A stretch of DNA of 64,000 nt from Nitrospirota bacterium (GCA_016180645.1 JACPAV010000011.1:62001-126000); one strand, 5' to 3'. Shown: positions 35,071 through 44,752, counted from the first letter of the stretch. The notes: generated by a model not told the origin, from the letters alone. Made by a program: numbers and translations.

Positions 35071-35099
35071 TTGGTGATGGCCTCCTCGTTGCGAATAGT
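35071..35099 (+). promoter_or_regulatory. Promoter of tagged surface-protein gene (leaderless type)
   Basis: TTGGTG, a 17-bp spacer and AATAGT are followed by 6 nt and the ATG at 35106. The intergenic stretch upstream (34922-35070) also has TTGACA near 34953 but no matching -10 at 17 bp. Confidence 0.45.
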
Positions 35100-35105
35100 C
35101 ACGGC

Positions 35106-36254
35106 ATGACAACGACCAGCAAAATAGTACTTTCTTCGGTTCTGGCAATCGGCATACTCGCGATCTTGGCCAATTCTTCCTTTGCCACTGACTACTATGA
35201 TTTGGCCGGTCACTGGTCCCCCGTCGTCTTCCAAGACACGGCGACCAAAGACAGCAACATCAGCCAGGATTTCATCACCCATTTCAATTTCGACGGCAAC
35301 TACAACGCCTACGACAACTGGGAGAACCAGCCGAACGTCAGCAACCCCGGTTACATCTACTTCAGCGTGGTGGAGAGCCAAACTCACTACTACATCATCT
35401 ACTCGTTCTTCCATCCCCGCGACTGGGAACAAATCTGCACCGGGCTTTTCACCGAGTGCCACGAGAACGACGGCGAGCAGATCCGGCTGATCATCGCGAA
35501 AGACGGCAGCGCATATGGGACGCTCCAAGTGATGGAGACTCAGGCGCACGGCTCCGTTTCTTCCCACAAGCCTTCAGGGAGCCCCGTTACCGGCGGCAAA
35601 AAAAGTCTCGACACCGACGTCAGTTATGAAAACGGCTCCCACCCCCGCATCTACGTGGAAGCGCACGGACACGGCCCGTTCCCCTGCGACAGCCGATGCG
35701 CCGATTTCCCGGGCGGAGACGGCGTGGTCTATCGCTTCAAGGGCAAGGCGGAAGTTCCCTCCAGCGCGAATGATTCCGACGTCGCCTACGACTTGATCGA
35801 TGAACTTGCCGATCTTTGGCTTCGACGCCACGATGCCGGGAACGGCAACCCCTTTGACAAAGCCGTTCAGTACAGCGGCGTCCGCCTGGGCGCAATCGGC
35901 AAGCCCATCGGGAAGGATTTCGGCGGCGATACGTACGGCGGCGGCGGCCATCCCGGTTGGGGATGGGGTGGAAAAGACGGAGTGAACTCGGGCGACTGGC
36001 TCATCGATGCCGCTTACGTCGCGCAGCTCTGGTACACGATTCCCAATGAGAACGATCCCGGATTCCTGACCTACACCTTCAATCGCTATCTCGACGACCT
36101 CAAGGCCGAATCCTCCACCGGCGGCGGTGGGGGCGGTGGCGGCGATACGGGCGGCGGCGGCTGCACGATGGTGGCGGCCTCGGACGGTACCGGCTCACTC
36201 GCGCTGTTGCTCCTCTCGCTCGGGTTCGTGGCCTTCCGCCGCCATTTGAGCTGA
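35106..36254 (+). CDS. Surface protein with Gly-rich/Cys/TM/Arg sorting tag
   Basis: This exported protein has 382 residues. A signal peptide ends around SSFATDYYD. The body contains GHWSPVVFQD, YYIIYSFFHPRDWEQ and several His residues (AHG, AHGHGP), similar in feel to Vps62-related or toxin-like secreted proteins, but no catalytic assignment is safe. The C-terminus is a glycine run, a single Cys (GGGGCTMV), a membrane helix (LALLLLSLGFVAF) and a basic end (RRH). The same tag, GGGGCTQV plus helix plus RRR, closes the metallophosphatase at 48238. This resembles MYXO-CTERM or JDVT-CTERM sorting signals. The body is unrecognised. Confidence 0.7.
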   Translation: MTTTSKIVLSSVLAIGILAILANSSFATDYYDLAGHWSPVVFQDTATKDSNISQDFITHFNFDGNYNAYDNWENQPNVSNPGYIYFSVVESQTHYYIIYSFFHPRDWEQICTGLFTECHENDGEQIRLIIAKDGSAYGTLQVMETQAHGSVSSHKPSGSPVTGGKKSLDTDVSYENGSHPRIYVEAHGHGPFPCDSRCADFPGGDGVVYRFKGKAEVPSSANDSDVAYDLIDELADLWLRRHDAGNGNPFDKAVQYSGVRLGAIGKPIGKDFGGDTYGGGGHPGWGWGGKDGVNSGDWLIDAAYVAQLWYTIPNENDPGFLTYTFNRYLDDLKAESSTGGGGGGGGDTGGGGCTMVAASDGTGSLALLLLSLGFVAFRRHLS

Positions 36255-36270
36255 TCCACCCCCCACACCC

Positions 36271-36299
36271 TTCAACTCTTAGCCGAAGGGGTCTACAAT
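36271..36299 (+). promoter_or_regulatory. Promoter of trmI operon (leaderless type)
   Basis: TTCAAC, a 17-bp spacer and TACAAT are followed by 6 nt and the ATG at 36306. The -10 is near consensus, and the mRNA is predicted to begin at the trmI start codon. Confidence 0.55.
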
Positions 36300-36305
36300 G
36301 CCCCG

Positions 36306-37139
36306 ATGCAAATCAGTGAGGGCACGGCGGTTTTGTTCTATCTGGATGCGCGCCGAACGTATCTGAAAACGGTCCATCCCGGGGACAAGCTTCACACCCA
36401 CAAGGGGATGATCTCGATGGACGATGCCATCGGCCACCCCTTCGGAGACTCCATTCGCACCCACCTCGGGAACACCGTCATTCTCCTGGAACCGACACTC
36501 GAAGACATGATGATGAAAATCCAGCGGCAGACCCAGATCATCTATCCCAAGGAGGCGGCCCTCATCATCCTCAAGGCCGGTGTCCTGAAAGGATATCGCG
36601 TTTTGGAGGTGGGATTCGGCTCGGGCGCTCTCACCATGGCGCTGGCGAATGCCGTGGGGGATACCGGAAAGGTCTACGCCTATGATCGTCGCGAAGACAG
36701 GATCGAGAAGGCCCTTCGCAATACGCGGTGGCTCAATCTCACCCACACGATCCAGTTCAAGACGGCCTCGATCCCGGACCGGTACGACGAATCGGATCTG
36801 GATGCGGCCATGGTGGATGTGCCTGAACCGTGGGAAGTGGTCGAACCTGTCTGGACCGCCCTTCGGGGCGGCGGACGCTGGGTGAGCCTGTCCCCCACGT
36901 ACAATCAGGTGGAGAAGACCGCTATCGCGTTGGGTCGAGGCGGGTTCATCTTCCTCGAGACGATCGAAATACTTACGCGGATCATTCTGGCCCGGGAAGG
37001 AAGAACTCGGCCGTTCGAGCGGATGATCGGGCACACGGCATTCCTGACCTTCGCCAGGAAGATCAATGAACGTCGAGCGGAGCCCGTCCCCGAGGTGCCG
37101 GCCGGAGAGGAATCGCCAGAGGCGGTCGAGCCCACATGA
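36306..37139 (+). CDS. trmI: tRNA (adenine-58-N1)-methyltransferase
   Basis: This methyltransferase has 277 residues and belongs to the TrmI family. An N-terminal beta domain is followed by LEPTLEDMMMKIQRQTQIIYPK (about 61-82), a segment diagnostic of TrmI, and by the SAM-binding motif LEVGFGSGALT (100-110). Later VDVPEPWE matches the catalytic-site region. It methylates N1 of A58 in the T-loop of tRNA with SAM. Its stop overlaps the start of the sulfur-carrier/RadC fusion by 4 nt, and ttuA, which thiolates U54 in the same T-loop, follows. In Thermus these two modifications act together to stabilise tRNA. Confidence 0.92.
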   Translation: MQISEGTAVLFYLDARRTYLKTVHPGDKLHTHKGMISMDDAIGHPFGDSIRTHLGNTVILLEPTLEDMMMKIQRQTQIIYPKEAALIILKAGVLKGYRVLEVGFGSGALTMALANAVGDTGKVYAYDRREDRIEKALRNTRWLNLTHTIQFKTASIPDRYDESDLDAAMVDVPEPWEVVEPVWTALRGGGRWVSLSPTYNQVEKTAIALGRGGFIFLETIEILTRIILAREGRTRPFERMIGHTAFLTFARKINERRAEPVPEVPAGEESPEAVEPT

Positions 37140-38110
37140 TCCGGGTGACGTTCAACCACAAGGTCCTGGAATTCGAGGGCTCCATGACCACCGGGCAGCT
37201 TTTGAAAAAGATGAATCTCCTCCCGGAAGTCGTTCTGGTCGCCAAGAATGGCGAAATCGTCACGGAAGACGAGTTCCTCCGCCCCGAAGACGAAGTCGAA
37301 ATTATCCGCGCCATTTCTGGTGGAGCGGATCCGGCAAGCCTGCCTCGTTCCAACTCCGTTCCCGGCCCCATCCCCGATGGGGCCCGCGTTTCCTATAGAA
37401 TCCCCATAAAAGATTGGCCCGATAGCGATCAGCCGAGGGAAAAGCTGATTCAAATGGGACCGGATTCTCTGAACGATGCCGAACTGCTGGCCATTCTGCT
37501 CCGCACGGGAGTGAAAGGCCTCAGCGCGGTGGACCTCGCCCGGCAGGTCCTCAAGGACGTGGGCGGATGGGCCGTGCTTGCCCGCTCCGATGCCGCCGAC
37601 TACCAAGGTGTGAAGGGCTTGGGGCCGGCAAAAATTGCCCAGATTCTCGCCGCGCTGGAAATCGGCCGCCGGGCGGCCCATGCTCCGAAGCCGGACGAAT
37701 TGTACATCCGCGGCTCCGGGGACGTTTTTCAACTTGTTTCTCCCAAGCTGCGGGACCTAAAGAAAGAAGTGCTCGACGTGCTCTTTCTCAATTCACGTAA
37801 TCATGTGCTGGCCCAGGAGCGCCTCAGCAGGGGAACCGTCAACCGGAGCAGCGTGTTCGCCCGCGAGATTGTGGAGCGCGCACTCCGCCGGGGCGCCGCG
37901 GCTCTGATTCTCATCCACAACCATCCTTCCGGAGATCCTGCGCCCAGCGCAGAGGACGAACGCGTGACCCAGGAAATGGTGTGGGCCGGTGAAATCCTCA
38001 ACCTGTGCGTTTTGGATCATGTGATCATCGGCGGGAACCGCCATTTCAGCTTTGCGGATGAGGGAAAGATCGAGGCCATGCGCTCGAAAGCCAGGGACAA
38101 ACGAAAATGA
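37136..38110 (+). CDS. ThiS/TtuB-like sulfur carrier fused to RadC-family JAMM protein
   Basis: This protein has 324 residues and two parts. Residues 1-63 are a beta-grasp sulfur-carrier domain (KVLEFEGSMTTGQLLKKMNL, VAKNGEIVTEDEFLRPEDEVEI) ending in AISGG, the Gly-Gly tail that is activated in ThiS, MoaD and TtuB. A 25-residue Pro/Ser linker follows. Residues of about 89-324 are a full RadC/UPF0758 protein: IKDWP start, HhH motif GVKGLGPAKIAQI (158-170), Glu 228, and the JAMM zinc motif HNHPSGDPAPSAED (His 261, His 263, Asp 274). No stop or credible internal start separates the parts. ATGA overlaps join it to trmI and ttuA. The protease could cut after Gly 63 to free the carrier; that is inference. 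Confidence 0.88.
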   Translation: MIRVTFNHKVLEFEGSMTTGQLLKKMNLLPEVVLVAKNGEIVTEDEFLRPEDEVEIIRAISGGADPASLPRSNSVPGPIPDGARVSYRIPIKDWPDSDQPREKLIQMGPDSLNDAELLAILLRTGVKGLSAVDLARQVLKDVGGWAVLARSDAADYQGVKGLGPAKIAQILAALEIGRRAAHAPKPDELYIRGSGDVFQLVSPKLRDLKKEVLDVLFLNSRNHVLAQERLSRGTVNRSSVFAREIVERALRRGAAALILIHNHPSGDPAPSAEDERVTQEMVWAGEILNLCVLDHVIIGGNRHFSFADEGKIEAMRSKARDKRK

Positions 38111-39270
38111 GATGTACCCCGTGCGGACAAAAGGCCATCGTTCACCTCCCAGCCTATCGTCTGCGATTGTGCAAAACGTGCTATCCCGCATGGTTCGAAA
38201 AACATACACAGCGGACGATCGAACGGCTGAAAATGTTCACGCGGCAGGATCGGGTCCTCGTTGCCGTCTCCGGCGGCAAGGACAGCCTCGGCCTCTGGCA
38301 CGCTCTTCTAAAACTCGGATACGAAACAGACGGGTTCTACATTCACCTGAGGATCCAATCCGATCACCGCGACGAGGGAGCACCCCCCCCCCCACCCTAC
38401 TCGGAGGACTCCCTGACGTTCGCCCAAGCCTATGCAGACCGGATCGGGAGGAAGCTCCACGTCGTCGACCTCCAGGAAACGCTCGGCTTCGGCATCCCGG
38501 AAATTCGCCGGGCCGCGCGTCGCCCGCCCTGTTCACCCTGCGGAACCATCAAACGCCACTACATGAACAGCGTCGCCATCGAGGGCGGATTCGCCGTCAT
38601 GGCCACGGGACACAACCTCGACGATGAGGTGGCAACGCTTTTCTCGAATACCCTGCGATGGGATATGGACTATCTATCACGCCAACACCCTGTCCTTCCG
38701 GCCGCGGAGGGCTTCGCGCGCAAAGTGAAACCCTTCTGCTTCTTCTCCGAGAAGGAAACGGCGCTATACGCCCGCGTGGAGGGGATCCCTTACGTGTACG
38801 ACGAGTGCCCTTTTGCGGCCGGCGCCACTTCGCTGCACATGAAAGACGTGATCAACCGGCTCGAACACGATTCTCCCGGGATGAAGCGGACCTTCCTGGC
38901 GAATTTCCTCAAAGCCAAGGATCGTCTCCCGACCGCCCCCAAACCGGAGATGCGCCCTTGCAAGGAATGCGGCGCAATGACCCCATCGCGATTCCACTCG
39001 CCGTCCCCGGAGCGGAGCGGAGGGGGCGGGGCAGATCCCCATGTAGAATCCGTTCGCCGTCCCGGTGCCGGTCCGAATGAATCTCCATCCACCGTCCCCG
39101 AAGGGGGCCGGAGCGAAGCGGAGCGGGGCGGGGCGCCCACTCCCGCGGAAGTATGCGCCTTCTGCCGCCTCCGGGACCTTACTCGGAACAAGGAAGCGGC
39201 AAGAGTGGAGGCGCTCCACAATCCGATCCCGCGCCCCATGACGACCGCCGAGGACGGCTCGGTTCCCTGA
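38107..39270 (+). CDS. ttuA: tRNA U54 2-thiolation enzyme TtuA
   Basis: This 387-residue protein is a TtuA-type thiolase. An N-terminal zinc finger (Cys 3, 6, 22, 25), PP-loop SGGKDS (55-60), and Fe-S ligand cysteines 142, 145 (CSPC) and 234 (DECPF) are in the order expected. A C-terminal zinc finger uses Cys 285, 288 and Cys 350, 353. Between these two pairs there are about 50 extra residues rich in Gly, Pro, Ser and Arg, encoded by a repeat element also found between genes at 29998. TtuA adenylates U54 and transfers sulfur from a TtuB thiocarboxylate. Its partner is presumably the carrier domain encoded just upstream. The start overlaps that gene by 4 nt. Confidence 0.9.
   Translation: MRCTPCGQKAIVHLPAYRLRLCKTCYPAWFEKHTQRTIERLKMFTRQDRVLVAVSGGKDSLGLWHALLKLGYETDGFYIHLRIQSDHRDEGAPPPPPYSEDSLTFAQAYADRIGRKLHVVDLQETLGFGIPEIRRAARRPPCSPCGTIKRHYMNSVAIEGGFAVMATGHNLDDEVATLFSNTLRWDMDYLSRQHPVLPAAEGFARKVKPFCFFSEKETALYARVEGIPYVYDECPFAAGATSLHMKDVINRLEHDSPGMKRTFLANFLKAKDRLPTAPKPEMRPCKECGAMTPSRFHSPSPERSGGGGADPHVESVRRPGAGPNESPSTVPEGGRSEAERGGAPTPAEVCAFCRLRDLTRNKEAARVEALHNPIPRPMTTAEDGSVP
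38976..39138. repeat. Repeat insertion inside ttuA
   Basis: 38976-39030 is about 80 percent identical by eye to the intergenic repeat at 29998-30050 (shared TTCCAYTCGCCGT, AGCGGAGCGGAGGG). A second related core, ACCGTCCCCGAAG followed by GGAGCGAAGCGGAGCGGGG, ends near 39138. The whole insert keeps the ttuA frame. Confidence 0.6.
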
Positions 39271-39285
39271 TCCATTCTCACCCTC

Positions 39286-40781
39286 ATGAAACCTGACCTG
39301 AAGGAATTCATGCATCTGGCGGAAACGTACTCCGTCATCCCCGTCCGGGAGGTCATCCTGGCGGACGACGAGACTCCATTGACCGCCTATCGGAAGATCG
39401 TCGGCAACCGTCCCGGTTATCTCCTAGAAAGCGTGGAGGGACCGGAACAGTGGGGGCGATACAGCTTCATCGGCCTGGACCCCGAAACCGTGTTTCGAAG
39501 CCGGGGAAACCGGTTCGAGATCCACCGCAACGGATCCACTCGAAAAGGGACCGGCCACCCCCTTGAAGCGCTCCGCGGGATCATGAACGATTATCGTCAG
39601 GCTCCTGCTCCGGAATTGCCGCGATTCAGCGGCGGCGCCGTCGGCTTTTTCTCCTACGACGTCGTGAGGTTCATCGAACGGCTGCCTGCGCGCGCCAAGG
39701 ATGACCTCCACCTTCCTGATGCCTGCTTCTTTGTCGGAGGACCGATGGTCATCTTCGACCGCAACCACCATACCCTGACCCTGCTGGTCAACGCACGGAA
39801 GGGGAAGGGATCGAATCCCCGGCGAGTGTATGAACAGGCCGTCCGCACGCTCAGGGCGATGAAGCGAAGGCTCCAGATGGCTCATCGCCCACCTGCGCTG
39901 CCTAAAATCCCCCTGCGTCCGCCCACCCCCAACATGGAACGGTCCCGGTTCGAAAACATCGTGGAGTCCGCGCGCAACTACCTGATTCGCGGGGACGCCA
40001 TTCAAGTGGCCGTTTCCCGAAGACTGGAGTACCACTCGCGGCTCGACCCGTTCACGCTGTACCGCGCCTTGCGGTTTACCAATCCATCCCCGTACATGTT
40101 CTATCTCAATTTCGGCGATCTCCGACTGATCGGCTCGTCCCCGGAAATCCTCGTTCGACTCGAAGACCGGAAACTGATCACACGTCCCATCGCCGGAACA
40201 CGCCCCCGAGGTAGGACCCCGGAAGAGGATAAGAACCTGGAGCAAGAGCTGCGCAAAGACCCGAAGGAAATGGCCGAACATATCATGCTCGTGGACCTCG
40301 GCCGCAACGATATCGGGCGGGTCGCCGTCGAGGGAAGCGTAAAGGTCACGGATCTCATGTTCGTCGAACGCTACTCCACGGTGATGCACCTCGTCTCCAA
40401 CGTCGTGGGGCGGCTTCAATCCGGCCTGGATGCCTTCGACGTGTTCTCGTCCTGTTTCCCCGCGGGGACGCTGACCGGCGCGCCGAAGGTGCGGGCGATG
40501 GAAATTATCGAAGAACTGGAGCCCACGCGTCGGGGCTTCTACGCCGGCAGTGTCGGGTATTTCGGATTCGGCGGGAATATGGACATGTGCATCACGATTC
40601 GCAGCATCCTCCACCGGAGAGGCCGGTTTTATGTGCAGGCCGGGGCGGGCATCGTCGTGGACTCCGTTCCCGATCGTGAGTACGTGGAAACCGAGAACAA
40701 GGCGCTTGGCCTGAAACGTGGCCTGAAACGTGCTTTTGACCTGGCCGCCCGGGGCTTGGTCCCTGAAGGAGAGGAGATCCG

Positions 40782-40785
<4 letters not shown>
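39286..40785 (+). CDS. trpE: Anthranilate synthase component I
   Basis: This chorismate-utilising enzyme has 499 residues. The N-terminal domain has [18 protein letters not shown] near 45. The catalytic domain has [10 protein letters not shown], the [10 protein letters not shown] motif, and the C-terminal [18 protein letters not shown] and [10 protein letters not shown] motifs. With the glutaminase encoded next, it makes anthranilate from chorismate and glutamine, the first step of tryptophan synthesis. The gene starts 15 nt after ttuA with no clear ribosome site and overlaps trpG by 4 nt. Other trp genes are not in the window. Confidence 0.92.
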
Positions 40786-41353
<568 letters not shown>

Positions 41354-41357
<4 letters not shown>

Positions 41358-42538
41358 CCAAGCGCACCGCTCTCTCCGCCCGCGAGATCGACACCCTGCT
41401 CGATGCCCGGCTCCAGGCACGAAGCCGGCAGTTCCGTTCAAAACTCGATGAGACCCTCAACCGTATCCAGAAGAAGATCGATCGGCCACCTTCCTGGGCC
41501 AAAGGAGGGATGCAGTCCTTGGAGGAGTTGGAGAGCGATCTTGCGGTGCTCCGGAAATTTGTTTCGTCGGACGGTCAGGGTCACATCCCAGCGCCGGGCC
41601 CGCAGCGGCCAGCCTCCCTTCCCAGGGATGAGCGCCCGGCAACTCGTACCGGCGAACCGGCAGAACCCACCAAGACTCGTCCCGATCTATCCCTGATCGA
41701 CCGTGCCCTTCAATCGTTCTACCGCCTGCGCATGATTCTCCGGTCGGAGCAGGTGGACGAGTACGGACTCGACCCCGTGTTCTTCGATTTCGTCAAACCC
41801 ATCGTCGAATTCTTCTACCGGAAATATTTCCGCGTGGACGTCAAAGGGCTTGAGCATGTTCCTTCCGAGGGTCGGGGGCTTCTCGTCGGAAACCATTCGG
41901 GGGTCCTGCCCTACGACGGGATGATGGTGTGCGCCGCCGTCATGTTCGACCATCCCAGCGGGCGCATTCCGAGATTCCTGGCGGAGGACATGTTCAGCAA
42001 CTACCCGATCCTCTCGCCCATGATGACGAAAGGCGGCACCGTCCGCGCGTGCCAGGAAAACGCCGAACGCCTGCTCCGCAACGATCAGCTCGTGGCCGTC
42101 TTCCCCGAGGGAGTCAAAGGCATCGGCAAGCTTTATCGCGAGCGGTATCACCTTCAGCGGTTCGGCCGGGGCGGATTCATTCGCCTGGCGCTCCGCACAC
42201 GGGCGCCTTTGATCCCCGTGGCGGTCGTCGGCGCCGAGGAAAGCATGCCCATGATCGCCAAATCCGACCTCCTCGCGCGGATCATCGGCATCCCCTACTT
42301 CCCCATCACGCCGAACATGCTGTTTCTGACCCCGTTGCTGGGGCCGACCGGAGGGCTCGTCCCCTTCCCCACCAAGTGGACCATTGAGTTCGGTGAACCG
42401 ATCCTTCTTCCATCCAACGTCCTCGGGGCGCCGGACGAAGACTTGAAGGTCAATCTCTACAAAGAAGATATTCGGGACCGACTTCAGGAGATGATCAACG
42501 GACTTGTGAAGAAAAGAAAATCGGTCTGGTGGGGCTAG
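41354..42538 (+). CDS. Lysophospholipid acyltransferase family protein
   Basis: This protein has 394 residues. The first 115 are a hydrophilic, partly coiled-coil extension of unknown role. The rest is a PlsC-type acyltransferase: [11 protein letters not shown] (motif I, His and Asp), then [11 protein letters not shown] (motif III). Such enzymes acylate lysophosphatidic acid or a related acceptor on the membrane face. The start is a GTG that overlaps the trpG stop (GTGA), so it is likely translated as part of the trmI-ttuA-trpEG unit even though the functions differ. The 3' end converges with the membrane-protein gene. Confidence 0.83.
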
Positions 42539-42543
42539 AAATC

Positions 42544-44019
42544 CTACTCGTCGAAGGTCCTATGAGGCAGTTCGGTGCGCCACCACGGCTTCCCGCCCTG
42601 CATGCGTTCAACGATCAGGTCGGCGCGAGAGACATTGTAGCGCATCAGGATGGCGGGTCCCGTGTATTGAAACAAAGCCACCGTCGCCAGAGTTGCCGCA
42701 TTGGATTGACTCTGAAGCGGTCGCCCGAGGAGGAAAAAGGCTCCCCCACCGAGCGGCAAAACGATGGCAAGAACTTTCGAGACGGTCGCCAGACGAAGAG
42801 AATATCCATTCCCGTTCGGCCTTGTCCATGTATATTCGTAGCAGGCAACGATCAGTCCGGAGAGAAAGACTTGGAGGTACCCGAACGACCCCATGTGCCC
42901 CACAACGAAGAACAGTAATGCAGGAGTGAACCACAAGATGTAGAAGACCGGCTTCGTCCAATCTCCTCCCCGGCGGAGCGGTTCGTCGGGTCGGGCCGGC
43001 GTTGCGCTCGACCTGCGGCTGACAGGAATGCGCGTGAACAGCATGAAAAGGAAGGGGAGGAGCACCGGAGCGGAGACCCCCGCGTAGAAACCAACCTTGA
43101 GAATTTGATAGGCCGCGATTCGAAGGGCGTGCCTCAGCGACGGATCCGCCCACCTCTCACGACGCGGGAAAAGGTGCGTACCCAGCCGATCATCCACATA
43201 CACCGCCACCTCAATGAAGGGCCAGTGATAACCCATCCCCTTCACATTCGCGTATGGGCCGGGGACGATCTTGAGAAGAGTGGCCGGATCATAGTTGCCG
43301 GCCAGTCCCGCCTGAAATTCAAATGACTGCCCCCCTCCATGTTTCATGAGGAAGTGGTGGTTGCCGTAGACCCATGGGGCGATCAGGGCCGCGGCCAAAA
43401 TACCGTTCACCCCCAGAACCCTCCATCGAGGTCGGACGTGCAGGCAGCAGTACAGCCACAAAGGGGCGAGAAAGACCGTCGTCGTGGGACGAATAGCGCC
43501 GCCGAGACCCCATGCCGCGGTCAGGGCGACGGCGTCACGCCAGGTCCGTTTCCGGAGCGTACGGAACGCGAGGAAGCCAACCGCGGTGGCAAAAAATCCC
43601 TCCACGGCGTAGCTGAGACCGACGGTGCTATAGTAGAGAGTGTTGATACTGAGCGAGTAGGCAGCCGTCGAGAGGAAGGCCCGTTTCCAATCCATCCCGA
43701 CGCTCCGGGCGAGCCGCCAACAGAGGGCGATGGATCCCATCGTGGAAAGGAAGGAAACCAGCACCATGGAAAATATCCGCTTTCCGGTCAGGCAATGGGC
43801 GATGGATGTCAACGTACAATAGCCGATGAACCCCGGCGGGTGCGCAACTCCCGGTCCCGGGCAGCCCGTGCACCCCGCATATCCCAAAGAATCCAAATGG
43901 AACAGCCGATCGGCCCAGAAAGGCAGTCGGAGAACCGCCGATGAGATCAGCAGAACCGCCAAGCCCCCCAGCGGGTACCAGGAAGGCGAGGGACGCTCCT
44001 CGCCGCGATCCAACGTCAA
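42544..44019 (-). CDS. GT-C type integral membrane glycosyltransferase-like protein
   Basis: This protein has 491 residues with about ten to twelve predicted membrane helices. The first extracytoplasmic loop contains FHLDSLGYAGCTGCPGPGVAHPP, with an Asp and a Pro-rich stretch as in ArnT/PMT-like and DUF2723-type transferases that use lipid-linked sugars. No soluble domain is apparent. It overlaps the phaR stop by 4 nt, so both are one transcript. Its substrate is unknown; modification of surface glycans or proteins is the usual role of the fold. Confidence 0.7.
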   Translation of the reverse strand: MTLDRGEERPSPSWYPLGGLAVLLISSAVLRLPFWADRLFHLDSLGYAGCTGCPGPGVAHPPGFIGYCTLTSIAHCLTGKRIFSMVLVSFLSTMGSIALCWRLARSVGMDWKRAFLSTAAYSLSINTLYYSTVGLSYAVEGFFATAVGFLAFRTLRKRTWRDAVALTAAWGLGGAIRPTTTVFLAPLWLYCCLHVRPRWRVLGVNGILAAALIAPWVYGNHHFLMKHGGGQSFEFQAGLAGNYDPATLLKIVPGPYANVKGMGYHWPFIEVAVYVDDRLGTHLFPRRERWADPSLRHALRIAAYQILKVGFYAGVSAPVLLPFLFMLFTRIPVSRRSSATPARPDEPLRRGGDWTKPVFYILWFTPALLFFVVGHMGSFGYLQVFLSGLIVACYEYTWTRPNGNGYSLRLATVSKVLAIVLPLGGGAFFLLGRPLQSQSNAATLATVALFQYTGPAILMRYNVSRADLIVERMQGGKPWWRTELPHRTFDE

Positions 44020-44648
44020 TACTTCCGGCGTCTATGGTCCAACCGACGGATGAGCTCGTCGACCCGTCGGCGCAGGGCTTCGACGTCTCTCTTCGTGGGG
44101 ATATTGAGGCGGGCGAGGGCGTTCTTCATGCTGACGTCGATGCGCTTTTGAATTTCATCCACGCTCCGGCGGGACACCTTGAGGACTCCCTGGATGAATC
44201 GCCTGCCGTCCTCGGAGGTGATCTGACCCCGCTTGATCAGCTTCTCGATGTGTTTCTCCAACTCCTCCCGACCGGGAAACAGGAGCTGGCCGCTGGGCGT
44301 CAGATATTCCTCCAGCAACTCCCTGAACCGCGCCGTGCTCTCCTGGAACCGCTCGCCCACTTTGGTGTGCGCGAAGGACTGGATCAGGCCCCTGAGAGGT
44401 TGGATGGGCAGCAAGCTCTTCTTCTTTTTCTGCTCCTCATAGATCACTTGAGTGAGGATGACGGACGTCAGGTCTTCGTCGGTATCGTTGTCGATGATCC
44501 GGATCTCCTGCCCTTCGCGAATGAGGTCCGCAATTTCGTCCAGCTTGATGTACTTGCTTCTCGACGTGTCGTAGAGCTTGCGATTGGGATATCGCTTGAT
44601 GATCCTTGCCTCTTCCTCCTGCGTTTCTTTCGGTGCCGTCGTCTTCAT
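44016..44648 (-). CDS. phaR: Polyhydroxyalkanoate synthesis regulator
   Basis: This protein has 210 residues. The N-terminal IIKRYPNRKLYDT and YIKLDEIADLIREG form the PHB/PHA accumulation regulator DNA-binding domain; a second regulator domain and a helical tail with heptads follow. PhaR proteins bind PHA granules and repress phasin genes until polymer appears. The ATG at 44648 is the start that gives the family N-terminus. A TTGACA/TATGCG promoter lies immediately upstream. No PHA synthase is in the window, but fatty-acid oxidation genes are abundant. Confidence 0.9.
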   Translation of the reverse strand: MKTTAPKETQEEEARIIKRYPNRKLYDTSRSKYIKLDEIADLIREGQEIRIIDNDTDEDLTSVILTQVIYEEQKKKKSLLPIQPLRGLIQSFAHTKVGERFQESTARFRELLEEYLTPSGQLLFPGREELEKHIEKLIKRGQITSEDGRRFIQGVLKVSRRSVDEIQKRIDVSMKNALARLNIPTKRDVEALRRRVDELIRRLDHRRRKY

Positions 44649-44659
44649 ATCCCGTAGGG

Positions 44660-44688
44660 CGCATAACACGCATGCCGCAGTGTGTCAA
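44660..44688 (-). promoter_or_regulatory. phaR promoter
   Basis: On the minus strand TTGACA, a 17-bp spacer and TATGCG end 11 nt before the phaR ATG. The leader would be about 5 nt. It is divergent from the dctP promoter. Confidence 0.55.
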
Positions 44689-44724
44689 ATGTCGTACGGA
44701 AAAAATCGGCCTCGAAAAGAGATG

Positions 44725-44752
44725 TTGACAAACAGGCAGAACTTCCTAAGAT
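44725..44752 (+). promoter_or_regulatory. dctP promoter (leaderless type)
   Basis: TTGACA, a 16-bp spacer and TAAGAT are followed by 8 nt and the ATG at 44761, so transcription should start next to or at the start codon. A longer in-frame start at 44719 would lie upstream of the -35 and is not favoured. Confidence 0.55.

Noticed and set aside
37136-37330. Carrier domain as the thiamine ThiS
   Set aside because: A complete thiS lies in the thiamine cluster at 55236, and this domain is fused to RadC next to ttuA.
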